From: Candidatus Kaiserbacteria bacterium CG10_big_fil_rev_8_21_14_0_10_56_12 | GTDB lineage: Bacteria; Patescibacteriota; Minisyncoccia; Phycocordibacterales; Phycocordibacteraceae | Length of the DNA stretch: 56,289 nt | Direction: 5' to 3' | Assembly: GCA_002773355.1 (NCBI GenBank) | Contig: PFBL01000004.1 | Location: 1 to 56,289, forward strand | Shown here: piece after piece, positions 35,456 to 43,902 of the stretch | Layout: each line of letters begins with the position of its first letter | How positions within the stretch are numbered: the first letter of the stretch is position 1 | Notes under the pieces: generated by a model | The model's database searches: none | What the model was told of the DNA's origin: nothing | Seen by the model: only the letters and a program-made list of their open reading frames with translations | Translations under genes and position numbers: made by a program

Positions 35456-36472
35456 TCAAAAAAGTCTATCTTTCCAGGTGCGCGGAGTGAGATCACTAAC
35501 GATTTCAAGCTCTAAGTGGTACCGAAAGGGCTTGACGCCGCGATGTTTAATGTATTCGATCATACTTGTGAGCCCTTCTTTGAGGCCGATCTGCGGGCGG
35601 TACTCGAGGAGCTTTCGTGCTTTGTCCGCACTACACGTCGCATGTTTAACCTCTTGCGGGCGCCCGGGCATATACACGGGCGCGAGCTTGAAGTCGAGAA
35701 GCTCGGCAATCGTTTTGGCGAGCGTGTTCACGGTTATGAACTCATCATCAGGACCAATGTTGATAATATGTCCATGCACGTGTGGATCCGTTCCCATTTT
35801 CACTAGCGGCCCGACCACATCTTCAATAAAGGAGAAGCACCGTTTCTGCTCCCCGTCGCCATAGATAATCGGTTGTCGGCCCTGCAACATGAGATTGATC
35901 ATAATGCTCGCCACGTTCCGATATGGATCGTCATATTTCTGACGAGGGCCAATAATGTTGTGAGGGACTGCGATCACGTATTCAATGCCGTGCACGTGCG
36001 CCATATTGTCAACCGCAAGCTCAGCGGCATATTTGGCAATACCGTACGGGTCTTGCGGCACGCATCGCATGTTCTCGGTAAACGGGGTGGTCGGCTGGGC
36101 TCCGTATCGTGCCATCGAAGAGCATTGCACAAACCGCTTCACCTTGTTGGTAATCGCGGCGGTCAATGTCGACACGGTGGCCCCATAGACGTTCTCGGTC
36201 ACAAGGTGTGGAGAAAAAACGGAAAGTCCTTCGTAGGCGAAGGCCGCCGTGTGATACACCACGTCAACACCCCGCATAATCTGGCGCATCTCGGCAAGGT
36301 TGTTGCAGTCCACCGTATGGAATTCAACACCAACTGGCACATTATCCAGATAGCCGCCCACGAGATTGTCGCATCCGATCACCCGATGGCCGTCAGTGAG
36401 CAGACGATCCGCCAGATGACTCCCGAGAAACCCAGCGACGCCGGTGATGAAGTACGTACGCGTTCCCTTCAT
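35456..36472 (-). CDS. NAD-dependent epimerase/dehydratase (extended SDR)
   Basis: A 338-aa extended SDR. TGVAGFLGSHLADRL near 10-24 binds NAD, and the active site is YGIAKYAAEL (Tyr and Lys four apart) with SSMARYG for the Ser. It is similar to UDP-glucose 4-epimerase and other sugar nucleotide epimerases. It begins a unit: TATACT lies 9 nt before the ATG. Likely provides a precursor sugar for the transferases downstream. Confidence 0.88.
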   Translation of the reverse strand: MKGTRTYFITGVAGFLGSHLADRLLTDGHRVIGCDNLVGGYLDNVPVGVEFHTVDCNNLAEMRQIMRGVDVVYHTAAFAYEGLSVFSPHLVTENVYGATVSTLTAAITNKVKRFVQCSSMARYGAQPTTPFTENMRCVPQDPYGIAKYAAELAVDNMAHVHGIEYVIAVPHNIIGPRQKYDDPYRNVASIMINLMLQGRQPIIYGDGEQKRCFSFIEDVVGPLVKMGTDPHVHGHIINIGPDDEFITVNTLAKTIAELLDFKLAPVYMPGRPQEVKHATCSADKARKLLEYRPQIGLKEGLTSMIEYIKHRGVKPFRYHLELEIVSDLTPRTWKDRLF

Positions 36473-36481
36473 GATACGAGC

Positions 36482-36487
36482 AGTATA
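36482..36487 (-). promoter_or_regulatory. -10 box with leaderless spacing, epimerase gene
   Basis: TATACT followed by 9 nt and ATG 36472. It is inside the 18-nt gap after the GtrA gene; no clear -35. Confidence 0.6.
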
Positions 36488-36490
36488 GCC

Positions 36491-36892
36491 CTAGGATTCT
36501 GCTTTTACCACGTCCTCCGCCACAGACTTAAAGATGAGCTGGTGATAGATGAGGAAGCTGTTCAGTGCCACCACGCCCGCGCCAAGCGCTTGTGCGAAAA
36601 GCGGGTAGAGTTTCAACCACTCGACAAAGCCGTAGACGAGCCAGGTATTGAGTACCAAGTTCATAAGCATGACCGCCACATAGCCAGCAAACTGCCAGTG
36701 TGTGGCTCCCTGTGTACGATCACCAAAGGTCCAGTATTTTTGAAGAACGAACCCCACGCCCGTAGAGCCGGAGAGCCCAGCAATCGAGCTTATAAGATAG
36801 GGCACGCCGAGCACATAGCTCAGTTGAAAAATGCCGAGATTCACCGTGAGTCCGCAAGCCCCGCTGATACCAAAACGAATAAGCCGCTTCAT
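36491..36892 (-). CDS. GtrA family membrane protein (second copy)
   Basis: A 133-aa protein with four hydrophobic segments, RFGISGACGLTVNLGIF at the N-terminus and FVLQKYWTFGDRT between segments 2 and 3. Short for the family but complete. ATG 36892 is chosen because a TACTAT box ends 9 nt before it and the conserved RFxxxG segment starts there. It probably flips a polyprenyl-linked sugar made by the GT2 enzyme at 33987. Confidence 0.88.
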   Translation of the reverse strand: MKRLIRFGISGACGLTVNLGIFQLSYVLGVPYLISSIAGLSGSTGVGFVLQKYWTFGDRTQGATHWQFAGYVAVMLMNLVLNTWLVYGFVEWLKLYPLFAQALGAGVVALNSFLIYHQLIFKSVAEDVVKAES

Positions 36893-36901
36893 GGTTATTC
36901 C

Positions 36902-36907
36902 ATAGTA
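36902..36907 (-). promoter_or_regulatory. -10 box with leaderless spacing, GtrA gene
   Basis: TGC-TACTAT (extended -10 like) followed by 9 nt and ATG 36892. It stands back-to-back with the FkbM promoter in a 47-bp divergent region. Confidence 0.6.
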
Positions 36908-36925
36908 GCACCTGCGTAAGTGCGC

Positions 36926-36931
36926 TAGAAT
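36926..36931 (+). promoter_or_regulatory. -10 box with leaderless spacing, FkbM gene
   Basis: TAGAAT followed by 8 nt and ATG 36940 on the plus strand. Its -35 region would overlap the GtrA -10 box, so both promoters may compete for polymerase. Confidence 0.55.
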
Positions 36932-36939
36932 ACTCAGCA

Positions 36940-37773
36940 ATGCGCGTCGCCGTCTATTTGGGCTATCTCATGCAACTCCAGTCAATCCTTGGGTGGCCTC
37001 GTACTTGCCAGTTCGCACTCGCGCACCTGCGCAACAAACTCATACCTCCCCGAAAAGGTCGCTTGGCCTCTGTGCCCGTGGGTCCGTACCGGTTTTATTT
37101 CCCCTCGCTCGTATATTTTACTGGCCTCTTCGCAGAAATCTTTCTCAACGAGACCTACTATCTCGAACCAACAATGGCGACGATTCGCGTGATCGACTGC
37201 GGGGCAAACATCGGGATGTCGTTGTTGTATATCAAGATCCGAGCCCCGCACGCGCAGGTGCAGTGCTTCGAGCCGAACCCGGCCGCGCGCGCCGTTCTTG
37301 AACACAACGTACGCGAGAACGGATGGCAGAGCAGTGTAGAGATCTACCCATACGCTCTGGGCACCAGGGCGGGCACCGTTACGTTCTACGTCGAAGAGAC
37401 AGAGGCCACCAGTAGCGGCGGGAGCGTGGGTGCCTACCAGAAGAATAAGGGTCGCGCCCTCACCTCATACCCTGTCGAGGTTCAGCGCCTCTCTCCCTAT
37501 CTGACGTCGCCGATTGCGTACCTCAAAATCGACATCGAAGGTCCTGAGCTCGAGGTACTTGAAGAACTTGCCGCAGCACACACGCTCGAAAAAATCGCCT
37601 CGATACAGCTTGAGTATCACTACATTCCCGGACATTTTACTCGCTCGGTGTCGGAGCTTCTCCGCGTACTCGAAGAGGCGGGTTTCCGTACCTTTGTTAA
37701 ATCCTACGCGCCACCCCATCGCATCATTGGACACGACGGGTGGCTTACTTACATGGTCTTTGCCTGGCGATGA
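36940..37773 (+). CDS. FkbM family methyltransferase
   Basis: A 277-aa SAM-dependent O-methyltransferase with VIDCGANIGMSLLYIK as motif I, CFEPNPAARAVLEHNV for the ribose-binding acidic residue, and the FkbM signature LKIDIEGPELEVLEEL. FkbM enzymes methylate sugar hydroxyls. It is the only plus-strand gene in the glycan region. Its 3' end overlaps the 3' end of the exostosin-like gene by 25 bp in convergent arrangement, so either transcript could act on the other as antisense. Confidence 0.9.
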   Translation: MRVAVYLGYLMQLQSILGWPRTCQFALAHLRNKLIPPRKGRLASVPVGPYRFYFPSLVYFTGLFAEIFLNETYYLEPTMATIRVIDCGANIGMSLLYIKIRAPHAQVQCFEPNPAARAVLEHNVRENGWQSSVEIYPYALGTRAGTVTFYVEETEATSSGGSVGAYQKNKGRALTSYPVEVQRLSPYLTSPIAYLKIDIEGPELEVLEELAAAHTLEKIASIQLEYHYIPGHFTRSVSELLRVLEEAGFRTFVKSYAPPHRIIGHDGWLTYMVFAWR

Positions 37774-38855
37774 TCCCTCGCCACTTGCGTAGAGATATCA
37801 GTGATAATGTGCTTCGTCGCGGCATCTAGACGAAAGAACTGCTCATAGGCAACGCGAGCGCGCCGCTGCATTTCGACAAATCGTTCAGGCGTCAGTGCCG
37901 CGTGAAAATCGGCAACGATATCAGGGAGATGTGCGAGTACTCGGAAATCCACCACAAGCGCAAACGTTGAGTAGTCGAGCTCGTTTGCAAATGGCAGACG
38001 GCGTTCGGTGTCAAAGATAATCGGGATACGCCCGAGTGATGTAATCTCAAACAATCGCGAGGAGTCGTTCGCGTCTCCCCGAATATCGAGTGCATAGTCA
38101 CTACTCAGGATCGACTGCACAAATTCATCTCGGAGCGTTGCCATGTCTCCTTCGGCCGTCTTAGTGCTACCCGAGAAGCTGCGCCGGGCATGGAATTGTG
38201 TCTCGACGCGCAACGATTGCCTAAGGACCCCCAGTACCCTTTCCCTCCAGAGGACCCCCTTGGTACACGCGTGATAGCGCTCGTCGAACATGCTGTGGAG
38301 GCGCACCGGCAGTTCTTTGATCCCGGTCTTTAGTCGTTGGACACCCGAGAGCGTCGACCACCCCGCAAAACCTATCGTCGGTCGGCGGGACGTCTTTTCT
38401 CTCGCGCCGAACTGTCCGCCGCAGTAACGCACCAGCAAATCATCAGTGAAAAGCGGGACCTGGATACGCCGTTTCTCTGGGAGGAACCGGTAGCCCCCGT
38501 ATCTCAACACATACACGTGCTCCTCATCGACCGGTCGCTCGATGTCTCCGGTCCCGTCAACAAGGAGAGGGAGTTGAAGATCGCGCGCGGTCTCGACAAA
38601 CGTATCAAACAAAGCCGGTTCGTAACGATGGCACCAGACCTGTGGGTAAGGGCCGAGTACCATGTCTGCCTCCTCGATGTGGTCGGTAACCGTGTAGTAG
38701 TGGGTATCGAACGAGTACGTATCGAAGAGTTGCTTCGTGAACGGTGACGCCTCAGTAAACGGATTCCCCCACCACGGATTCAGAAGTGGGGTGTGAATGC
38801 CATCTCGCCGCCACGCTGGATCGACATAAAAAGTGAGGTGCGGTTGGGGTGTCAT
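37749..38855 (-). CDS. Exostosin-like glycosyltransferase
   Basis: A 368-aa soluble protein. The C-terminal part has SSDYALDIRGDANDSSRLFEI, TSLGRIPIIFDTERRLPF and LPDIVADFHAAL, the exostosin (GT47-type) donor pattern in which a Gly-Arg-x-Pro loop follows the R-L-x-E segment. Exostosin-like enzymes occur in bacterial surface glycan loci and transfer various sugars. It overlaps the next gene upstream by 4 nt (ATGA). Confidence 0.7.
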   Translation of the reverse strand: MTPQPHLTFYVDPAWRRDGIHTPLLNPWWGNPFTEASPFTKQLFDTYSFDTHYYTVTDHIEEADMVLGPYPQVWCHRYEPALFDTFVETARDLQLPLLVDGTGDIERPVDEEHVYVLRYGGYRFLPEKRRIQVPLFTDDLLVRYCGGQFGAREKTSRRPTIGFAGWSTLSGVQRLKTGIKELPVRLHSMFDERYHACTKGVLWRERVLGVLRQSLRVETQFHARRSFSGSTKTAEGDMATLRDEFVQSILSSDYALDIRGDANDSSRLFEITSLGRIPIIFDTERRLPFANELDYSTFALVVDFRVLAHLPDIVADFHAALTPERFVEMQRRARVAYEQFFRLDAATKHIITDISTQVARDHRQAKTM

Positions 38856-39892
38856 GATGCGGTTTGCATAAGCTCACGAAGCCTGCTCGCAAAATGTTTC
38901 GTAGTATATTTTGACACAACGGTTGCGCGCCCATGTGTCGCAAGCTTGTGCCGTAGCGCCACGTCCTCCCACAGGTCACTGAGTGCGCTTCGTAGAGCCT
39001 CCTCGTCTTCTGCGGGTACCACGATCAGGTCTTCGCCCCCCGTGAAGTCCTCGCGGATCCACGACCGCTCAGTGACGATCACCGCCTTCCCTGCCGCAAG
39101 AGCGTCGAGAATGACCGTCTGGCCCGAACAATCAGAACCGGCCGCGTTCGTCGCCGGTCGAGACGGGACAACCACCACACGAGCCCGCCGATAGAGATCT
39201 CGTATCTCCCGTATGTCCACGTCGGCTCGCACCGTACTTTGGGGTGGCACGCGTTTCCCGAGACTGTTGTTGGACCCCGCGACGATGACGAGCGGGTAGT
39301 TCGTGCCTGCGATCGCTTCGCACAAGGTCTCATAGTCTCGTCCTGCATCACGACCCACACTCAGCACAAATTCCTCCTCGCCACGGCTCGACTCCTCGTC
39401 CCCAGCAAAAAAGGCGGCATCTACGCCAAACGGCACCACACTGAGCCGCCGCTTTGGAAGGCCGGCCGCGTCCAAGGCTTCGCGCTGTGCTTCGCAGAGA
39501 CAGAGGATGCGTCCATAACTCCGCCAGAAGTGCATAAGAAGAAACGAGCGGATCGGATGCTTCACGTGCCGTCTCAGGAGGTTGGACAGGGTCATGTTAA
39601 GACACCACCACTGCGTTGGTTTGCCGAAGAGGCGGGCGCCACGAGAAACAAGAAAGCCGAGTAAGAAATTGTCCTGGGCGATAATGATGTCATACGCCCA
39701 CAGTCTCGACAGTAGCCATGGTCGTCGTAAGAGTTTCATCAGGGTATAGGTCTGCGCATCGAGTGCTACCGCACCGGGAATATAGTTCATACCATAGAGC
39801 GGCGTGTCGGCGGCATCTCTTTGAGCGACACGCTCGAGCAACGCCGCCCGCGAACTTGTGAAGAGAAAAGCCACGATGGGCGTGGGGGTCAT
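38852..39892 (-). CDS. GT4-family glycosyltransferase
   Basis: A 346-aa GT-B transferase. It has SVVPFGVDAAFF, FVLSVGRDAGRDYETL, and the donor segment GSDCSGQTVILDALAAGKAVIVT in which the first Glu of EX7E is replaced by Gly/Gln positions. The acidic ILDALAAGK keeps the second acidic residue as Asp. ATG 39892 overlaps the upstream stop (ATGA); the long frame beyond it is antisense-like filler. Confidence 0.8.
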   Translation of the reverse strand: MTPTPIVAFLFTSSRAALLERVAQRDAADTPLYGMNYIPGAVALDAQTYTLMKLLRRPWLLSRLWAYDIIIAQDNFLLGFLVSRGARLFGKPTQWWCLNMTLSNLLRRHVKHPIRSFLLMHFWRSYGRILCLCEAQREALDAAGLPKRRLSVVPFGVDAAFFAGDEESSRGEEEFVLSVGRDAGRDYETLCEAIAGTNYPLVIVAGSNNSLGKRVPPQSTVRADVDIREIRDLYRRARVVVVPSRPATNAAGSDCSGQTVILDALAAGKAVIVTERSWIREDFTGGEDLIVVPAEDEEALRSALSDLWEDVALRHKLATHGRATVVSKYTTKHFASRLRELMQTAS

Positions 39893-40857
39893 AGCGTCTC
39901 GAGCTTGGCTACCAGTTGCGGGACGAGACGCTCGAGAGAATGATGTTCCTGCACATACGCCGCACGAGCCGCGTCTCCCGTGCCGGTGAGCGAGCGCAGA
40001 CTCTCTGCAATAGCCTCGGGTGTCGGTGCCACCACCACGACAGGCAGATCTGAGAGGATGGTGCTTGTGGTGACCACCGGTAGCCCGCATGCGAGCGCTT
40101 CGAGCACCACTTTATCGAGGCTACCTGTCTCGCTTGTGTGCACCAGCGCCCGCGCTTGCTGGTACTCTCGTCTCAGTACCTCCTGCGTCTCGGACCCGCA
40201 GAAGGTAATCCTGTGAGCGACCTGCAACTCTTCTGCCAGACGGGCCAGTCGGTCGTGCTCGGTGCCGTCTCCGATAGTCTTGACGTCAAGCGCGTCGCAA
40301 GCCGCCGCTCGAATAACCAGATCGTGCCGCTTCACCGGAGAAAGGCGCCCGACCGACAATACGGTCCTTCCCCGCACTACCGCCGAATCAGGATGAAAGA
40401 AATGAGTGTCGATACCGTGTCCGGTCACGCATACTTTGTCGGATGGCAGACGAAAACTTTCTTTTGATGCGGTAAAAACTACCTGCGCGAATGCCGTAGC
40501 TATACGCAGTTTCCAATCAACCGTGCTGTGGGTATACCAGAGCGCGGTACGTTTGCGCAGAAACCGCCACAAAAAGCCCGCGGATATGAAGTATTCGGGA
40601 TTCATGTGCACCAGTACCGCCTCGTAGTCCTTTCTGTGTGTGATACTCGTGCGCAACAGGAAAAGGGTTCTCGCTATTTTCCCTTTCGCAGGAATCACGA
40701 TGATCCTCACATTCTCGGCGAAGCGGTCGGCGCCCTTGTTTAGACAGACGACCGTCACCGTGTCACATTGTTGCGCAAATCCGTGAATCCACGGTACAAA
40801 GAACCCGAGTATCGGATCGTGGCTGTTCACAGTTTGTGTGCAAATAAATAGGTTCAT
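39889..40857 (-). CDS. GT4-family glycosyltransferase
   Basis: A 322-aa GT-B transferase with VTGHGIDTHFFHPDS, VLSVGRLSPVKRHDLVI (the GRLxxxKG-type donor loop) and HTSETGSLDKVVLEALACGLPVV, where E(7)E spacing is present as ETGSLDKVVLEAL. It overlaps both neighbours by 4 nt. Part of a run of six GT-B genes. Confidence 0.87.
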   Translation of the reverse strand: MNLFICTQTVNSHDPILGFFVPWIHGFAQQCDTVTVVCLNKGADRFAENVRIIVIPAKGKIARTLFLLRTSITHRKDYEAVLVHMNPEYFISAGFLWRFLRKRTALWYTHSTVDWKLRIATAFAQVVFTASKESFRLPSDKVCVTGHGIDTHFFHPDSAVVRGRTVLSVGRLSPVKRHDLVIRAAACDALDVKTIGDGTEHDRLARLAEELQVAHRITFCGSETQEVLRREYQQARALVHTSETGSLDKVVLEALACGLPVVTTSTILSDLPVVVVAPTPEAIAESLRSLTGTGDAARAAYVQEHHSLERLVPQLVAKLETL

Positions 40858-41942
40858 GTGCGTTGTTCAAGCCAGGCAACCAGAGCGTGTGTAAATACGC
40901 GCGGCGTTAGACGCGTTGTCGTGAGTTCTCGCGCTCGAGCCGCCAGTGCGAGTCGTAATGCCGCATCATTCTTCAAAGAGAGAATGGCGTCCGCAAGCGC
41001 CGCCGCGTCTCCTGGCGGCACAATGTAGATCCCGTCCAAATGGTGCAATAATTTTCGTACGGCTGGTGAATCCTCGGTGATGGTTGGCTTACCACAGCTG
41101 AGACATTCGTACACTTTGTGTGGAATCACCCGTATGGCTTTTGGTGTGCGCCCAAAGATGCCGAGGCAGAGGTCGGCCTGCGCGACCCGCTCTGCCAACC
41201 CTCGCAAAGAGGTTCGGTTAAAGAACCGCACGTTGTGGAGGTGTAGCGCCTTCGCGTGTGCTTCTACCGCGGCCCGCGTCTGACCATCACCGGTTAGTTC
41301 AAACCGGACTGATGCGTCTTTCGCCTCCACCAGGTGCGCCGCATCGATAATATACTCCACACCTTGAAGCGGTATGTAGGTACCGTGGAATTCGACGATC
41401 CATTCGTCGCGTGCTGGTGTTTCTGGTTGCGGCACGAAGATATCCTGACGACAGCCCACGGGCACGACCACTGTCTTCTTTGGAGAAAGCCAAAAATGTT
41501 TTGCAAAATAGCCTTGATGCGCCTCCGTGTCGACAACCACCAGATCGGCGAGCCACATGGCCACAAAGTCGACGACCCACAACAGCCATGCCTTGGGATG
41601 ATGCCTCGACAAACGCGCGCGATCCGTTACTTCAGTGTCAAATTGCGACACTAGCAGATCAAGCACGATGGGTACCCGCGCGGAGCGCCCGAGGACCCAC
41701 GCGAGCGGCATGACATAAGAACCCATGAACACAACATATACCGCGTCTACCTCCTTTTTTATCGTGCGCCACTGTTGATATAAGTCTCTCCATTTGGTAA
41801 ACGCGCCCGCGCGAGCGCTCTGGCACGAGAGAACAGTGACTCCGTGTGCGGCAAGCCCCTCGCGCACCGTCCATGTCCTCCCGCCCTCCTCTGGTTCGGA
41901 GTAGCCGAAGAGGCACACCGTAAGATCCTTCGCTTGCGTCAT
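40854..41942 (-). CDS. GT4-family glycosyltransferase
   Basis: A 362-aa GT-B transferase. N-terminal FGYSEPEEGGRTWTVREGLAAHG, then VVPVGCRQDIFVP, WIVEFHGTYIPLQGVEYII and RVIPHKVYECLSCGKPTIT, where the donor-site Glu is in KVYECLSCGKP. ATG 41942 overlaps the upstream stop. The absent GRL motif is replaced by EFHGTY, typical of a GT4 subgroup in capsule loci. Confidence 0.82.
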   Translation of the reverse strand: MTQAKDLTVCLFGYSEPEEGGRTWTVREGLAAHGVTVLSCQSARAGAFTKWRDLYQQWRTIKKEVDAVYVVFMGSYVMPLAWVLGRSARVPIVLDLLVSQFDTEVTDRARLSRHHPKAWLLWVVDFVAMWLADLVVVDTEAHQGYFAKHFWLSPKKTVVVPVGCRQDIFVPQPETPARDEWIVEFHGTYIPLQGVEYIIDAAHLVEAKDASVRFELTGDGQTRAAVEAHAKALHLHNVRFFNRTSLRGLAERVAQADLCLGIFGRTPKAIRVIPHKVYECLSCGKPTITEDSPAVRKLLHHLDGIYIVPPGDAAALADAILSLKNDAALRLALAARARELTTTRLTPRVFTHALVAWLEQRT

Positions 41943-42853
41943 ACGAGCGTTTTGTGCCAGCGCGCCGTCCACTCCTCCTTGCTCAGAAAAGCGATGCGAA
42001 GCTCTCCCCGCGGCCGCTCTTCGAGCACCTGCGTCACAACTTGCGCGAGATGCGCATGATCAGCGATGAGTGCACCGGCCTCTCGGGCCACCCCAACATC
42101 AGGTGCCACCACCGGCACACCCGCGGCCAATGCTTCAATAATGCTCGCGCCCCAACTCTCATAGGGAGAGGTGGAGAGTACGACATCCGCGACTTTCAAA
42201 TACTCCTCTGGTGGCTTCCATCCAGGGAACTCAACCGGCACCCCCTCGGCGGCCTTGTGCAGTACGGCCTCAAGACGGCCAGCACCCAGCATAATGAGCT
42301 TCACCGCAGGATTGCTCTTCTGTACCTGTTTCAATACAGCGATAGCGCGGAGCGGATCCTTCTCCTTCTCGAAGCGGCCGATCCAGAGAATGGTTGGCTT
42401 TTCGTGTGGTACCCGTTCGAGGTGTATAAATCGCTCGAGATCGATATAGATAGGGAGTGTATGCGTCTTTTCGTGGTGCCGTGGGTACAATCGGCTCTGA
42501 GCGCGCTCGGAGACTGCGCGAATCGAATAGGCCGCCTCCAGCGGCACTGCCGCCAACCACCGACGCCACCAGGGCTCTGCCCTGAGGTCCACATGCACCT
42601 GCACATTGAGCCTCGCGCCCGCCAGGCGCGCCGCACATAGACCAACCCAACCACGCCAGAACGGGTCCTGCACCGTCACCACATCATACGCGTGCCGGTA
42701 CGCGGTCTTGACGATCTGCCAAAACGAGTGCACCTGCGGCCACACCATGACATCGAGCCGGTCAACATGGTCGTGTTGCATAGCGAGACGCTTCTCGGCC
42801 TCGCTCCCTGGGTCGAGTAATGTACGATCTCCGCTAATCATGAGGACGTTCAT
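41939..42853 (-). CDS. GT4-family glycosyltransferase
   Basis: A 304-aa GT-B transferase, short for the family because the N-terminal domain is reduced. Donor-side motifs are clear: ILWIGRFEKEKDPLRAI and STSPYESWGASIIEALAAGVPVVAP (EX7E as ESWGASIIEAL). It overlaps both neighbours by 4 nt. Confidence 0.87.
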   Translation of the reverse strand: MNVLMISGDRTLLDPGSEAEKRLAMQHDHVDRLDVMVWPQVHSFWQIVKTAYRHAYDVVTVQDPFWRGWVGLCAARLAGARLNVQVHVDLRAEPWWRRWLAAVPLEAAYSIRAVSERAQSRLYPRHHEKTHTLPIYIDLERFIHLERVPHEKPTILWIGRFEKEKDPLRAIAVLKQVQKSNPAVKLIMLGAGRLEAVLHKAAEGVPVEFPGWKPPEEYLKVADVVLSTSPYESWGASIIEALAAGVPVVAPDVGVAREAGALIADHAHLAQVVTQVLEERPRGELRIAFLSKEEWTARWHKTLV

Positions 42854-43902
42854 AGGGCAGTGAGGAGATCGATGGTAAGAGCGACCATCTTTTCCTCGGT
42901 AAAGGTTGTGTTTGACATTGTCGTTGGCGGCGGCGCGGCTATCAATGCCGCGGCGAGCGCCGCCGTGTCGCCGACCGGGACGAGTACTCCGTGAGTGTCA
43001 TGGGTTAGGACTTCTTCATTCCCTCCTGCTCTCGTCGCTACGGTCGGTACACCGAGCATCAGTGCCTCAACCAGCAAATGAGAGAGTCCTTCGTAAGAAG
43101 AGTTGAGCACAAATATATCTGCCGTCTGTATTGTCGCCAGCGTATCGTCGTGCGACAGCGCTCCCGTGAAGAGCACGCGTCTCCTCAACGGCCGTGCGTG
43201 CTGTTCGAGACGTGCCCGCTCAGGACCGTCGCCAACCACGACCAAGGTTAGGTCCCTTGTGGTTGCGACCGCGTCGATAATGCAGTCAATATTTTTCCAC
43301 GGTACGAGCCGGCCCGCAGTCACCACGCGCGGTCGGGCCAGTTCGTCTACCGCCTCAGGGACGTGCCCGATTTTTGTGGGGGCGACGGCGTTATAAATGA
43401 CCGAAACGTTGGCGGGAGCAACACCCCACGTACAGACAACCCTTCTCAGATATTCGCTCGGCGTTATAATGCGTGCCGCTCCCCGCGCGACATACGATTG
43501 CACGCGGCGCAGTATCACTACCGGGAACGCCACCTTGTGCGTGCGAATAAATTCATCGAGGCCTTCGGTCACGCCAAAACGCTGTTGCCCCTGTTCCCAT
43601 GCATAATCTCCGCCGACCTTCAGCACGAGCGGGATCCTCTGCCTTCGCGCCGCCCATAGCGCAGGCAGGCCGACCGACACAGGATCGAGTGCGAGTATCA
43701 GGTCTGCCTGGCGCGCCGCGCGCCGCACTCGACGGTAATAGGCGAAATGGCGTATATATTTCGGCAGGGCACACACCTCGCTATACGCGATCACGTGAAC
43801 GGCAATACCCCTCGAGGGGAGCGCTGTTGACAAGAGATGTGCGTAGGTAGCTGGCCCTCCAATCTGAGGAGGATACAGCGGCGTAGCAATAACGACCCTC
43901 AT
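42850..43902 (-). CDS. GT4-family glycosyltransferase
   Basis: A 350-aa GT-B transferase. The N-terminus ATPLYPPQIGGPATYAHLL is the classic GG-loop, followed by VIYNAV, TAGRLVPWKNIDCII and NSSYEGLSHLLVEALMLGVPTVATRAGGNEE (EX7E). ATG 43902 overlaps the upstream stop (ATGA). Close in type to GT4 mannosyl- or N-acetylhexosaminyl-transferases, but donor and acceptor cannot be read. Confidence 0.88.
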   Translation of the reverse strand: MRVVIATPLYPPQIGGPATYAHLLSTALPSRGIAVHVIAYSEVCALPKYIRHFAYYRRVRRAARQADLILALDPVSVGLPALWAARRQRIPLVLKVGGDYAWEQGQQRFGVTEGLDEFIRTHKVAFPVVILRRVQSYVARGAARIITPSEYLRRVVCTWGVAPANVSVIYNAVAPTKIGHVPEAVDELARPRVVTAGRLVPWKNIDCIIDAVATTRDLTLVVVGDGPERARLEQHARPLRRRVLFTGALSHDDTLATIQTADIFVLNSSYEGLSHLLVEALMLGVPTVATRAGGNEEVLTHDTHGVLVPVGDTAALAAALIAAPPPTTMSNTTFTEEKMVALTIDLLTAL

